A stretch of DNA of 64,000 nucleotides from Deltaproteobacteria bacterium (GTDB lineage Bacteria; Desulfobacterota; Binatia; UBA1149; SPBQ01), in NCBI GenBank assembly GCA_029262375.1, contig JAJCZM010000039.1:62001-126000 (forward strand), given 5' to 3'. A program made the translations under genes and the position numbers. The notes under the pieces are model-generated. The model saw nothing but the letters and a program-made list of their open reading frames with translations. It searched no databases and was not told the origin of the DNA. The first letter of the stretch is position 1. Each line of letters begins with the position of its first letter. Positions 7,951 to 16,235 of this stretch are shown here, in pieces.

Positions 7951-9413
7951 TCCTCGGCCGGCTTGATCACCCGGAACAGAGTCTGGTCGCCTCTGCGTAC
8001 GAGAACGAGAACGCTCTCGCCATCTTGGCGAGCGGAGAGCCGCTTACGGAAGTCTGCCACATTCTCGACCGGTGCGTTGCCCACCATCTCGATCACGTCA
8101 CCGGGTTGCAGCCCTGCTTCCTCCGCCGGAGACCCGCGTGTCACCGACGACACGACCACTCCGGTGGCGCCTTTGTCCAAGCCCAACTCTGAGACGATGT
8201 CGGGAGTAAGATCCTGCACCGCCATCCCGAACTCTTCGGCCTTGACGGGCTTGGCCTCCGCGGCAGCATCTTCGAGCTTGCCAACCTCGATCTTGATCTT
8301 CTTACGCTTGCCCTTGCGGATGACGATCACTTCGACCTTCTTGCCGACCGGCGTCTCCGCCACGATCGTGGGCAAATCGTCTGACTCTGGAACAACCGTT
8401 CCACCGAACTCGATGATCACGTCGCCTACCTCGATGCCTCCGTCGGCGGCCGGGCTGTCGGGATAGACCTTCGCGACCAGCGCACCGCTCTCAGCAGGAA
8501 GATCCAAGGAGGACGCGATATCTTCATCGACCGGTTGGATCAGAACGCCGAGCCAGCCGCGCGTGACGAAACCACTCTCTTTGAGCTGCGGCACGATATT
8601 GCGCGCCATATCGATCGGGATGGCGAAACCGATCCCAATGTTGCCGCCGGACCGGGAAAATATGGCACTGTTGATGCCCACGACTTGGCCGGACAGATTG
8701 ACAAGCGGACCACCCGAGTTACCGGGATTGATCGCTGCGTCGGTCTGGATGAAATCGTCGTACGGGCTCTTGTCGGGACGATTAATGCGCCGGCCTTTCG
8801 CGGAAACGATCCCTGCCGTCACCGTGTGATCGAGGCCGAACGGGTTACCGATTGCCAAGACCCACGCTCCGACCTTCAGATCACTGGATCGTCCGAGCGG
8901 AAGCGGTCGTAAGTCTTTGACGCCATCGATCTTGATGACCGCGATATCGGTCTTTGCGTCACTGCCGATGATCTCGGCCTCGTGCTCTTCCTCATTGTAG
9001 AGCTTGACGATGATCTTCGTAGCTTCGTCCACCACATGGTGATTTGTGATGATGAAACCCTCAGCATCCAGAATGAATCCCGAACCGAGACTTCGACGAG
9101 GCCCGGGGCGACGGAAGAAATGATCGAAAGGATCTTGTCCACGTCCGCCGGTTTGCTCTTCGGGCGCTTCGGAAACCGTCGCGATGTTCACGATCGAGGG
9201 TCGCAACCCCGCGACGAGTTTCGTGAAGTCGGGGAGCAGCACTCCGCCGCTCCCGACAGCCGCTACCGGGAGAGCCATGGCCGAACTGCTGACGGGGGTG
9301 ACCTCTTGATCTGCCGGAGCGCAACTCTGTCGGTTAAGCGAAGCGGTAATGCCGATGCCGATGATGGCACCCGCCATGAGTGTCGCGGTTAGAACCGAAC
9401 GGCCCGTATTCAT
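7947..9413 (-). CDS. Periplasmic serine endoprotease, DegP/HtrA (Do) family
   Basis: This ATP-independent protease/chaperone handles misfolded envelope proteins. In the 488 residues, an N-terminal hydrophobic segment (about 7-27, signal anchor or signal peptide) precedes a trypsin-like domain. Its triad is His126 (TNHHVVD), Asp156 (DAKTDIAV) and Ser233 (GNSGGPL). Two PDZ domains follow, around residues 280-370 and 395-485. The ATG at 9413 is chosen over a TTG three bases upstream because GGAG lies at good distance and the ATG overlaps the preceding stop as TGATG. The following gene is the PBP1b-type synthase in a 4-base overlap. Envelope quality control and wall synthesis are therefore expressed together. 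Confidence 0.95.
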   Translation of the reverse strand: MNTGRSVLTATLMAGAIIGIGITASLNRQSCAPADQEVTPVSSSAMALPVAAVGSGGVLLPDFTKLVAGLRPSIVNIATVSEAPEEQTGGRGQDPFDHFFRRPGPRRSLGSGFILDAEGFIITNHHVVDEATKIIVKLYNEEEHEAEIIGSDAKTDIAVIKIDGVKDLRPLPLGRSSDLKVGAWVLAIGNPFGLDHTVTAGIVSAKGRRINRPDKSPYDDFIQTDAAINPGNSGGPLVNLSGQVVGINSAIFSRSGGNIGIGFAIPIDMARNIVPQLKESGFVTRGWLGVLIQPVDEDIASSLDLPAESGALVAKVYPDSPAADGGIEVGDVIIEFGGTVVPESDDLPTIVAETPVGKKVEVIVIRKGKRKKIKIEVGKLEDAAAEAKPVKAEEFGMAVQDLTPDIVSELGLDKGATGVVVSSVTRGSPAEEAGLQPGDVIEMVGNAPVENVADFRKRLSARQDGESVLVLVRRGDQTLFRVIKPAEE

Positions 9414-9889
9414 CAAGTCGTCTCCTTTGGCGCGGAGTGTCCGCGGGTCTCGCGAACAAACTGCATGCGAAGCTCGTAGAGCATCTCTTCCATCATGCGC
9501 GCGTCGTCTTCGTCCAAGTTGCCGCGCGTCTTCTCTTGGAGCATCGCCAGGATATCAATGAGCCCCTTGGCTTGGGCCACGTCCTTCTGGATCGCTCCGG
9601 ATGCTGGATCGGGCGCTAGCCCCAGGAGCATGAGCGCCTGGCTGGCCAATCCGAAGGCGAAGCTCGAAAAAGTAATGTCGCCCGGCTCATGTGCTTGCGT
9701 ATCGCGCTCAGACGCCCCTACGTGCTCACTGCGTTCAATCGAGTCTTGCGGGTCTTGTTGGCGCGGTGCGTCGGCCTCCGGTTCCGAGGACTCGCTCTGG
9801 TCGGATCGCTCGTCCCCGGTCTCGGAGAAGCGACGGCGATCCTTCACCGTGAACCCCTCGTCGGGCTCTCTCGATTCGTCTTCGGCCAT
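9413..9889 (-). CDS. DUF1844 domain-containing protein
   Basis: This 158-residue cytoplasmic protein has no known biochemical activity. The first residues contain the conserved FTVKDRRRF, a long acidic/Glu-Ser-rich spacer follows (about 25-70), and then the DUF1844 core begins with ITFSSFAFGLASQALMLLGL. It ends in helices with QAKGLIDILAMLQEKTRGNL. DUF1844 proteins are common in deltaproteobacteria-like lineages, which fits the rest of the window. The gene leads a coupled run into htrA and the PBP. A GGAGG precedes its ATG by about 10 bases. It is divergent from cysteine synthase across a 212-base region that must hold its promoter; no good minus-strand -35/-10 was found. Confidence 0.85.
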   Translation of the reverse strand: MAEDESREPDEGFTVKDRRRFSETGDERSDQSESSEPEADAPRQQDPQDSIERSEHVGASERDTQAHEPGDITFSSFAFGLASQALMLLGLAPDPASGAIQKDVAQAKGLIDILAMLQEKTRGNLDEDDARMMEEMLYELRMQFVRETRGHSAPKETT

Positions 9890-10037
9890 ACCGTTTGTAC
9901 CTCCGGCGGAGTTTGCGTCGTTGTAACACGCACCGGCGCATATGGAAGCTCACTCCCAACCACGATGGCACTCCGGACGCCTATTGCATGGACGCTCCGG
10001 ACACGGATTTATTCGGTGCCGCGACTCCGCGACCTCG

Positions 10038-10066
10038 TTGACTTCAGCCTGAGCCGTCCTTATAGT
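10038..10066 (+). promoter_or_regulatory. Sigma-70-type promoter for the cysteine synthase-larE unit
   Basis: TTGACT (10038-10043) and TATAGT (10061-10066) are separated by exactly 17 bases. The predicted transcript start is near 10073, some 30 bases before the cysteine synthase ATG at 10102. Both hexamers match consensus in five of six positions. Confidence 0.75.
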
Positions 10067-10101
10067 TTCGCTGTTTCCTCGCTCCGAACAGTACCGCCAT
10101 C

Positions 10102-11043
10102 ATGCCTTCTCCCGGTCAAGTAGCGGCGTCTCCGCTTGAGCTGATCGGCAATACCCCGATCGTCGGACTCACCCGAGTCGTGCCGCGTGGTGCAGCCCGC
10201 GTCGTCGCCAAACTCGAGTCGCTCAATCCGGGCGGCAGTGTAAAAGATCGCATCTGTAAGGCCATGATAGAAGCCGCCGAGGCTGACGGCAGTCTCGGCC
10301 CGGGCGATACGATCATCGAGCCAACGAGCGGCAATACGGGCATAGGCTTGGCACTGGTGGCAGCCGCGCGCGGGTATCGACTCGTACTCACGATGCCCGA
10401 CACCATGAGCGAAGAACGGCGCGGCTTGCTCAGAGCCTACGGCGCGGAGCTGGTGCTGACCGAGGACTCCAAGGGCATGCACGAAGCGATTCGTGCGGCC
10501 GAAGAAATCCTCGAGGAACACCCCGGTTACTTCATGCCCGGCCAGTTCTCCAACCCGGCAAACGCGCAGGCGCATCGAGACACCACCGCCATGGAACTGC
10601 TGGAGCAATGTGCCGAGATTCACGCGTTCGTAGCGGGGGTAGGCACCGGCGGAACGATCAGCGGCGTGGGCAGCGTGCTCAAGGCCGCACGCCCGGGCGT
10701 CGAGGTGGTCGCGGTCGAACCGGCCCGCTCTCCGGTATTGTCAGGCGGCGAGCCAGGTTTTCACGACATTCAGGGAATCGGCGCGGGCTTCGTCCCTGAT
10801 GCGCTCGACGAGGATGTCATCGATCGCGTGCTCACGGTCAGTGATGAAGAGGCGATCACGATGACGCGCCGACTTGCGCGCGAAGAAGGCCTGCTCGTCG
10901 GAATATCCTCCGGCGCTGCATGCGTGGCTGCGATCCGCATCGCGGCGGAACTCGGAGACGGAGCCACGGTCGTGACGATCTTCGCCGACAGCGGTCAGCG
11001 TTACCTGACCACCGAGGTATTCGCCGAGGCAACTGAGGCATGA
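10102..11043 (+). CDS. Cysteine synthase (O-acetylserine sulfhydrylase family)
   Basis: This PLP-dependent beta-replacement enzyme makes cysteine from O-acetylserine and sulfide or thiosulfate. The 313-residue protein shows the family order: [10 protein letters not shown] at residues 14-23, the PLP lysine in GGSVKDR (Lys48), the substrate loop TSGNTG (75-80), and a glycine-rich phosphate-binding loop [10 protein letters not shown] in the middle. The C-terminal [14 protein letters not shown] is typical. CysK and CysM are hard to separate by eye, so no symbol is given. It is followed in an ATGA overlap by a LarE-like sulfur transferase. One mRNA therefore supplies cysteine and a sulfur-insertion enzyme, both served by the promoter at 10038-10066. 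Confidence 0.93.
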   Translation: MPSPGQVAASPLELIGNTPIVGLTRVVPRGAARVVAKLESLNPGGSVKDRICKAMIEAAEADGSLGPGDTIIEPTSGNTGIGLALVAAARGYRLVLTMPDTMSEERRGLLRAYGAELVLTEDSKGMHEAIRAAEEILEEHPGYFMPGQFSNPANAQAHRDTTAMELLEQCAEIHAFVAGVGTGGTISGVGSVLKAARPGVEVVAVEPARSPVLSGGEPGFHDIQGIGAGFVPDALDEDVIDRVLTVSDEEAITMTRRLAREEGLLVGISSGAACVAAIRIAAELGDGATVVTIFADSGQRYLTTEVFAEATEA

Positions 11044-11870
11044 GCACGACGGCGCAGGACAAACTCGTTCGCCTCAAGGCTATCCTCACTGAAATGCGCT
11101 CGATGGTCGTCGCGTTCTCGGGCGGCGTAGACTCGACCTTCTTACTACGAGTTGCCATGGACGTGGAAGGCCTCGAGGTACTCGCCGTCACGACCGACTC
11201 ACCGACCAATACCGATGAGGAGATGCGCGAGGCCGCAATGCTGGCCGAACAGTTCGGCGCTCGACACCACGTCGAACAGGTCAACGAACTCGACACACCA
11301 GGATACGCCGCGAACCCCTCGAATCGCTGCTACCTGTGCAAGCAGACGCTCTATCCACTCTGCCGAGAGCTGGCCGAGCGCTCGGGGCTCGAGTGGGTCA
11401 TAGATGGCGTCAACTGTGACGACCTCGGCGACTACCGCCCGGGCTTGCTGGCCGCCGAGGAATTGCAGATTCGCCACCCTCTGGTTGAGGCGGAGCTGAC
11501 CAAGCACGAGATTCGCGAGCTGTCGAGCGCCTACGGACTATCGACCGCTGAGAAACCGGCATCGCCGTGTCTCTCTTCTCGATTCCCGTACGGCACGGCC
11601 ATCAGCAAGGAACGATTGGATCAGGTCGCTCGCGCCGAAGCCTACATGCGCGAACTGGGCTTCGTAGAACTCCGCGTTCGCCACCTTGGTGCCGACGCCC
11701 GCGTCGAGGTCTCAGCAGCAGAAGTCGCCAGACTTGGCGACTCGGCACTCTGTGCTCGTATCGGTGAACGACTACGGGCACTCGGGTTCGGCCAGGTCGA
11801 GATCTCAACCACGCCGTTGCGTTCGGGAAGCCTGAACAACGTACTCACTATCCCTGAACGGCCTCGATAA
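11040..11870 (+). CDS. larE: LarE-like ATP-dependent sulfur transferase
   Basis: LarE activates a pyridinium carboxylate by adenylation and delivers sulfur, making the nickel-pincer nucleotide cofactor of lactate racemase and relatives. This 276-residue protein has the PP-loop SGGVDS (27-32), NRCYLCK (Cys97 and Cys100) and [11 protein letters not shown] (Cys177). Three cysteines at these places fit the LarE subtype that holds a [4Fe-4S] cluster and can recycle sulfur, rather than the subtype that sacrifices one cysteine. That distinction is inferred from the residues alone. No larB or larC is present. Coupling to cysteine synthase suggests a joint sulfur role. Its 3' end overlaps the convergent ispD by 23 bases. 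Confidence 0.85.
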   Translation: MSTTAQDKLVRLKAILTEMRSMVVAFSGGVDSTFLLRVAMDVEGLEVLAVTTDSPTNTDEEMREAAMLAEQFGARHHVEQVNELDTPGYAANPSNRCYLCKQTLYPLCRELAERSGLEWVIDGVNCDDLGDYRPGLLAAEELQIRHPLVEAELTKHEIRELSSAYGLSTAEKPASPCLSSRFPYGTAISKERLDQVARAEAYMRELGFVELRVRHLGADARVEVSAAEVARLGDSALCARIGERLRALGFGQVEISTTPLRSGSLNNVLTIPERPR

Positions 11871-12540
11871 TTCCGCGCACCACCTCCAAGTCTTCCGGCT
11901 TGGTGATCTTCAGATTCAACGCATCGCTCTCGACCACCGTCACCTTCGCGCCTGCACACTGCTCAGCCAGCGTTGCGTCGTCGGTGGCTGTGAAGCGTGT
12001 CGCCTGCGCGTGTGCGTGCGCCTTGCGAATCACTTCGTAGCGAAACGCTTGCGGGGTCTCCACCAACCAAGCCTTGTCACGATCGAGCGGCTCCGTAGCC
12101 CCGTCGGCCGTGTCCACCCGCAGGCTGTCCGCGGGACGCGACGCCGCCGTCGCGGCGCCGCCCTCAGCGGCCGCCGCCAATACGCGCAGAACCGTCGACT
12201 CGGTAACCAGTGGTCGCGCCGCGTCGTGAACACATACGAGCGAGACGTCGGCATCGATGGTCTCGATGCCGTTGCGAACGGAGTCTTGCCGCGTCTCTCC
12301 ACCGGCAACGACCCGCAGCGCGCAGGTGGGCCAATCGACCCCCTTGAGAGCTTCTTGGATCTCGGGCATCGCTCCCTGCGGCGCAACGACGATCGCCTCG
12401 ACGATGTGTTCGATGCGCCGGAACGGCTCCAGAGCCAGCCTCACGAGCGCCTGGCCGCCTATCTCAACGAGTGCTTTATGTCTGCCGGCGCCAAGTCTGA
12501 CGCCCGAACCGGCGGCGGGAATGATAAGTGCGGTTTTCAC
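11848..12540 (-). CDS. ispD: 2-C-methyl-D-erythritol 4-phosphate cytidylyltransferase
   Basis: IspD joins CTP and MEP to give CDP-ME, the third step of the non-mevalonate isoprenoid pathway. In 230 residues the nucleotide-binding N-terminus IIPAAGSGVRLG (6-17) is followed by KALVEIGGQAL and the conserved VCVHDAARPLV. The C-terminus has the family ITKPEDLEVV. No ispF fusion or adjacent ispF is seen, although the two are often paired. The start is GTG at 12540, just downstream of the carD terminator, so it needs its own promoter, which was not identified. It is convergent with, and overlaps by 23 bases, the end of larE. Confidence 0.95.
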   Translation of the reverse strand: MKTALIIPAAGSGVRLGAGRHKALVEIGGQALVRLALEPFRRIEHIVEAIVVAPQGAMPEIQEALKGVDWPTCALRVVAGGETRQDSVRNGIETIDADVSLVCVHDAARPLVTESTVLRVLAAAAEGGAATAASRPADSLRVDTADGATEPLDRDKAWLVETPQAFRYEVIRKAHAHAQATRFTATDDATLAEQCAGAKVTVVESDALNLKITKPEDLEVVRGIIEAVQG

Positions 12541-12567
12541 GCGCCTATGCTGCCAAAGCGCAACAAG

Positions 12568-12609
12568 GAAAAAAAGAGCGGGAGGTACCTTCCGGCGCCT
12601 CCCGCTCTT
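12568..12609 (-). terminator. Intrinsic terminator of carD
   Basis: A perfect 12-base inverted repeat (12574-12585 with 12598-12609, arm AAGAGCGGGAGG) surrounds a 12-base loop. On the minus strand it is followed directly by a T-run, the textbook rho-independent arrangement. It lies 42 bases past the carD stop. A second short hairpin (12613-12630, TGCCCC/GGGGCA) sits between the stop and this terminator. Confidence 0.9.
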
Positions 12610-12650
12610 AATTGCCCCAAAGAAGGGGCAGATGCTCTGCTGTTTTGAGC

Positions 12651-13139
12651 TCAGTGGCCGAAGATGGTCTTGAGCTCATCCATGATCTTCTCTTCGCTAT
12701 GCGCTTTTGCGATCGCGAGTTCCTTCACGAGGAGGTTGCGAGCAGTATCGAGCATCTTTCGTTCGCCGAACGAGAGCTCTTTGTCGCCTTTGAGCATGAA
12801 AAGATCGCGAAGAACTGCGGCGATTTCGAGAACCGATCCGGTCTTGATCTTCTCGGTGTACTCCCGATAGCGCCGATTCCACGTTGCTTGATCTACCCGT
12901 ACGCGCTTCTCGCGCAGCACCTTGTAGACCTTCGTGACCATGTCCTTGCCGATAACGCGCCGCAGGCCCACGGATTCAGCCTTTCCGGTCGGAATCATGA
13001 TCTTCATATCGGAATCGAGAATTCGTAGTGTGTAGAACTTCATGTCCTCGCCGGACATCTTCCGCGACATGACATCCTCGATCACACCGACACCATGCGC
13101 GGGATAGACGACCTTCTCGCCGATTTTGAACTGCTTCAA
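12651..13139 (-). CDS. CarD/CdnL-family RNA polymerase-binding regulator
   Basis: CarD/CdnL proteins bind the RNAP beta subunit and stabilise open complexes, especially at rRNA promoters. The 162-residue protein begins KIGEKVVYPAHGVGVIEDV, the Tudor-like RNAP-interaction domain (about 1-60). It continues with a helical DNA-binding domain containing DQATWNRRYREYTEKIKTGS, the usual CdnL signature. The initiation codon is TTG at 13139, with a near-perfect AGGAGG five bases upstream. The gene has its own sigma-70 promoter and a strong terminator, so it is a single-gene unit. Short CdnL-type proteins without the HMGA domain of true CarD are common in Myxococcota and relatives. Confidence 0.93.
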   Translation of the reverse strand: MKQFKIGEKVVYPAHGVGVIEDVMSRKMSGEDMKFYTLRILDSDMKIMIPTGKAESVGLRRVIGKDMVTKVYKVLREKRVRVDQATWNRRYREYTEKIKTGSVLEIAAVLRDLFMLKGDKELSFGERKMLDTARNLLVKELAIAKAHSEEKIMDELKTIFGH

Positions 13140-13178
13140 GGGGACCTCCTTTTCCTAGGTAGAGAGCGGGAACCGATT

Positions 13179-13207
13179 ACTTTAGCGAGTCTTCGCCGCT
13201 TAGTCAA
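13179..13207 (-). promoter_or_regulatory. Sigma-70-type promoter of carD
   Basis: On the minus strand TTGACT (13207-13202) and TAAAGT (13184-13179) are spaced by 17 bases. Transcription should start near 13172, leaving a 5' leader of about 35 bases before the TTG start at 13139. Confidence 0.75.
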
Positions 13208-13236
13208 CGCAGCGCGGCTTCCCGTTGCTCGACGTG

Positions 13237-14151
13237 CTAGACGCCGCGCAACCCGCCAACGATGGCGTGTACGGACGTCTCCCCCATGCGCGTCAGTGTT
13301 CCTGCAATTTCATTCGCAATGCGCGCGGGCGCTGCAGGGTCGAACAACGATGCCGTTCCGACATGCACTGCGGAGGCCCCCGCGAGCAAGAACTCGACCG
13401 CGTCGTCTCCGCTAACGATGCCGCCACCGCCAACGATGGGAATCGACACCGCGCGGGCGGTCTCGAACACCATGCACAGTGCCACCGGTTTGATCGCAGG
13501 CCCCGACAATCCGCCCGTAATGTTACTCAACACCGGCGCCCGCGCATCGACGTCGATGGCCATACCCTTGAGCGTATTAATCAAGTTGAGCGCATCTGCG
13601 CCGGACTCTTCGGCCGCCCGAGCGACCACGGTGATATCGGTGACGTTGGGAGTCAGCTTCACCCACAGTGGCTTCGTCGTCAGCCGTCGAGTTGCGGCCA
13701 CGAGTTCGCCGGTGACTTTAGCATCCGCAGACGGCGGTGGGTTCCATTCGGGCTTGTTTGGGCAGGCAAGGTTCAGCTCGATAGCATCGACCGCATCAAC
13801 GCCGTCGAGACGGCGAACGACCTCTTCATACTCACCCGGCGTCGTCCCCCAACAGTTCGCGATCACGAGGGGACCCAGTTGCGCCAGCTTGGGAAGTTTC
13901 TCTGCAACGAACGCGTCGATTCCGACGTTTTGCAGGCCGATGGCATTGAGCATGCCGCCCGCAGTCTCGACCATCCGGGGGGCCGGATGCCCTTTGCTGG
14001 CATGAACCGACAAGCCCTTGACCGAGACGGCGCCCACACGAGACCAGTCCACCAGCCCGTCGTACTCGATGCCGTACCCGTAAGTGCCCGATGCCGCGAC
14101 AACCGGGGTTTTCAGTGCAAGGGCGCCTACGCGAGTCGATAAGTCGACCAC
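13237..14151 (-). CDS. pyrD: Dihydroorotate dehydrogenase, class 1B catalytic subunit
   Basis: PyrD oxidises dihydroorotate to orotate in pyrimidine synthesis. The 304-residue protein has the FMN-binding opening PVVAASGTYGYG, the substrate loop with catalytic Cys in IELNLACPN, a phosphate loop GGLSGPAIKP, and the late FMN phosphate motif PIVGGGGIVSGDDAVEFL. A cysteine rather than serine base, and no N-terminal extension, mark class 1. The sequence most resembles the 1B form, which needs the iron-sulfur flavoprotein PyrK, and pyrK is not in the window. The start is GTG at 14151, three bases after the fabH stop. It may be co-transcribed with the KAS III genes and the ferredoxin fusion. Confidence 0.92.
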   Translation of the reverse strand: MVDLSTRVGALALKTPVVAASGTYGYGIEYDGLVDWSRVGAVSVKGLSVHASKGHPAPRMVETAGGMLNAIGLQNVGIDAFVAEKLPKLAQLGPLVIANCWGTTPGEYEEVVRRLDGVDAVDAIELNLACPNKPEWNPPPSADAKVTGELVAATRRLTTKPLWVKLTPNVTDITVVARAAEESGADALNLINTLKGMAIDVDARAPVLSNITGGLSGPAIKPVALCMVFETARAVSIPIVGGGGIVSGDDAVEFLLAGASAVHVGTASLFDPAAPARIANEIAGTLTRMGETSVHAIVGGLRGV

Positions 14152-14154
14152 GAG

Positions 14155-15168
14155 CTACCAGCGATACAGGGCGGCGCCCCAGGTGAAGCCGGCACCAAAT
14201 GCGGCGAAACAGACGAGGTCGCCTCGCGACACACGCCCCGCAGCCGCGGTTTCGGTGAGGAGCAGCGGTAGCGTCGCGGCCGTCGTGTTGCCGTAACGCT
14301 CGATATTGTTGCTGACCTGACGTTCCTCCAGTTCGAGTTGTAAGGCGACGAACTGATTGATCCTCAGATTGGCCTGGTGCGGCAATACCATGTCGATATC
14401 GCTGACCTGGAATCCGGCCTCGTCGACGACAGCGCGGATTACTGAAGTCATCCCTTCGACGGCGTGCTTGAAGACGAACCGCCCCTCCATCGTGGGATAG
14501 AAGTACGGATCTTCCGGCGGCATGCGTTCGGGCTTGATTCTCGGCTTGTCGCGCCCCGAAGGACCGAACACCGCCAGCTTATCCGCATAGGCTCCTTCGG
14601 CATGGAGCTTGAAGGATAGCAGCCCATGCTCATCGTCCGGACTCGGCCCGACCACAGTGGCACCGGCTCCGTCGCCGAACAGAACGGTGACGTCGCGGCC
14701 ACGCGCTCCGTTGAAATCCAAGCCGGTCGAATGAACCTCGCTACCGACCACGAGCACATGGCGCGCACCGCCGGTGCGTACGAACTGATCAGCCGTCGCT
14801 AAAGCGTAAAGGAAACCGGAACACTGATTTCGAACGTCGAATGCGATTCGCGGGCTAATGCCGAGACGATCGTGCAACAGGGACGCGTTCCCGGGGAAGT
14901 CGATGTCCGGGCTCAGCGTGCAGCAGATGATCGCATCCACATCGGAGGGCTCGAGGCCCGCCATCTCAATCGCGTCGGCAGCGGCTTTCGCTCCCATAAC
15001 GACACTCCCGTCGGCGTGATCGACGTAGCGCCGTTCCTTGATCCCCGTGCGTTTTTGAATCCAGGCGTCGCTGGTCTCGACCACTTCGGAGAGATCGTCG
15101 TTCGTGACGATGAGGTCGGGAACAGATGCTCCCCAACCAAGAACTCTGCTTCGCTTCGGTAGACTCAT
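14155..15168 (-). CDS. fabH: 3-oxoacyl-ACP synthase III (KAS III, FabH)
   Basis: FabH condenses an acyl-CoA starter with malonyl-ACP to begin fatty-acid synthesis. The 337-residue protein has the full triad: Cys116 in RNQCSGFLYAL, His264 in PHQANLRI and Asn294 in YGNTTAATLP. The N-terminal TGIKERRY motif and the C-terminal GAGFTWGAALYRW are typical. GAGGTG precedes the ATG at 15168. It lies 60 bases after a second, divergent KAS III-like gene (15229-16233), so the pair could be a duplication with one specialised copy. The fabD/fabG/acpP neighbours usual for housekeeping fabH are absent, so a role in a special lipid or metabolite is possible. Confidence 0.92.
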   Translation of the reverse strand: MSLPKRSRVLGWGASVPDLIVTNDDLSEVVETSDAWIQKRTGIKERRYVDHADGSVVMGAKAAADAIEMAGLEPSDVDAIICCTLSPDIDFPGNASLLHDRLGISPRIAFDVRNQCSGFLYALATADQFVRTGGARHVLVVGSEVHSTGLDFNGARGRDVTVLFGDGAGATVVGPSPDDEHGLLSFKLHAEGAYADKLAVFGPSGRDKPRIKPERMPPEDPYFYPTMEGRFVFKHAVEGMTSVIRAVVDEAGFQVSDIDMVLPHQANLRINQFVALQLELEERQVSNNIERYGNTTAATLPLLLTETAAAGRVSRGDLVCFAAFGAGFTWGAALYRW

Positions 15169-15228
15169 GGCGACACCTCTACGAGATTTTGTCGTGCTCG
15201 ACGGCCGATCCGTCGGAAACCGTCCGGG

Positions 15229-16233
15229 TCAGGCGACGAGAACGGCAGCACCCCACGTTGCACCGGCACCAGCGGTAATCAGCGCCACCGTTTCACCGGG
15301 CGCGAGCGCTCCTGAGCATCGCGCACGCTCGAAAGCCAGCGGCAAAGCGGTACCCATGGAATATAGCAGGTCATCCTCAACAATCCGCCCTGCCTTGCGT
15401 AACGCGATCGACGCAAGCCCAGCGCGGGCCTGCCCGTCCACGTGAGCGACGATCGCCGCATCGACACGGTTGAGCCCAGCCTCGGCCAGAGCACGATCCA
15501 AAAGCGTCGGCATCTCTCTCACGGCAGACGCTCTCAGGCCCTCGAGATTCGCACGCGGATAGACGAGCCCGTCATCCAACATCGCCCGGGTCATGCGGTG
15601 ACCGCGACGAATGTCATTGCTCTGGATGTAACGGCTCGCCGGAGCCTCGCACCAGTAATCTTTGTGCAGCGTACCGTCGGTCAGCGACACTGCCGAGAGT
15701 ACCTGTCCGGCCCCTTCCCCTTTCTCTAGTACGAACGCGACCGCCGCATCACACATGCCGGCCGCAAGCGCGAGTTCCTCCCCGTCCATACGATTGTGGT
15801 GCGAGGGAACTTCGGCAACGGCAACGAGGATTCGATCGTAGGCACCGGTCTGAATGAAACGAGAGGACACATCGAGAGAGACTATGAAGTTCGAACATTG
15901 CGCGCGCAGATCCAGGCAGCCGACCGTTGGTGCTTCGAGCATAGCCTGCAGCAGACAAGCCGAGCCGGGAAAGAAATAGTCGGCCGTATTGGTAGCGAGG
16001 ACGATGAAATCAAGATCTGCGACTACGAGCCCGTGCGCGCTCAGTGCGGACTGTGAAGCACGCAGCGCGAGGTGAGACGGCCCCTCACCGTCCGGTGCGC
16101 TGTAGCGCAGTCGCCCGCCCGAAATGCGTTCCACATCGGCCGGTTCGCAGTCGAGCTCGCCCGCCAGTTGGGCGTCGGAGACGACGGCTCCCGGCAGATC
16201 GTAGCGCAGCGTTGCGATACGGACAGGGTTCAA
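15229..16233 (-). CDS. Divergent KAS III-like thiolase-fold protein lacking the catalytic Asn
   Basis: This 334-residue protein has the overall KAS III layout but altered chemistry. Cys113 (AQCSNFIV) and His264 (VAHVDGQA) align with the canonical nucleophile and His. The place of the Asn in YGNT is taken by YSMGT (Met293). The TGI(x)R region is also changed (ISGGRLRY). The C-terminus GAGATWGAAVLVA keeps the fold signature. Loss of the Asn should impair decarboxylative condensation, so acyl transfer or condensation without decarboxylation is plausible; that is inference. The start is a TTG at 16233, two bases after the ferredoxin-fusion stop; no better start lies upstream in frame. It is encoded between the fusion gene and canonical fabH. 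Confidence 0.8.
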   Translation of the reverse strand: MNPVRIATLRYDLPGAVVSDAQLAGELDCEPADVERISGGRLRYSAPDGEGPSHLALRASQSALSAHGLVVADLDFIVLATNTADYFFPGSACLLQAMLEAPTVGCLDLRAQCSNFIVSLDVSSRFIQTGAYDRILVAVAEVPSHHNRMDGEELALAAGMCDAAVAFVLEKGEGAGQVLSAVSLTDGTLHKDYWCEAPASRYIQSNDIRRGHRMTRAMLDDGLVYPRANLEGLRASAVREMPTLLDRALAEAGLNRVDAAIVAHVDGQARAGLASIALRKAGRIVEDDLLYSMGTALPLAFERARCSGALAPGETVALITAGAGATWGAAVLVA

Positions 16234-16235
16234 GC

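Noticed and set aside
13225-14142. A 305-codon plus-strand frame opposite pyrD
   Set aside because: pyrD is complete with its active-site Cys and FMN motifs; the antisense product has no recognisable features.
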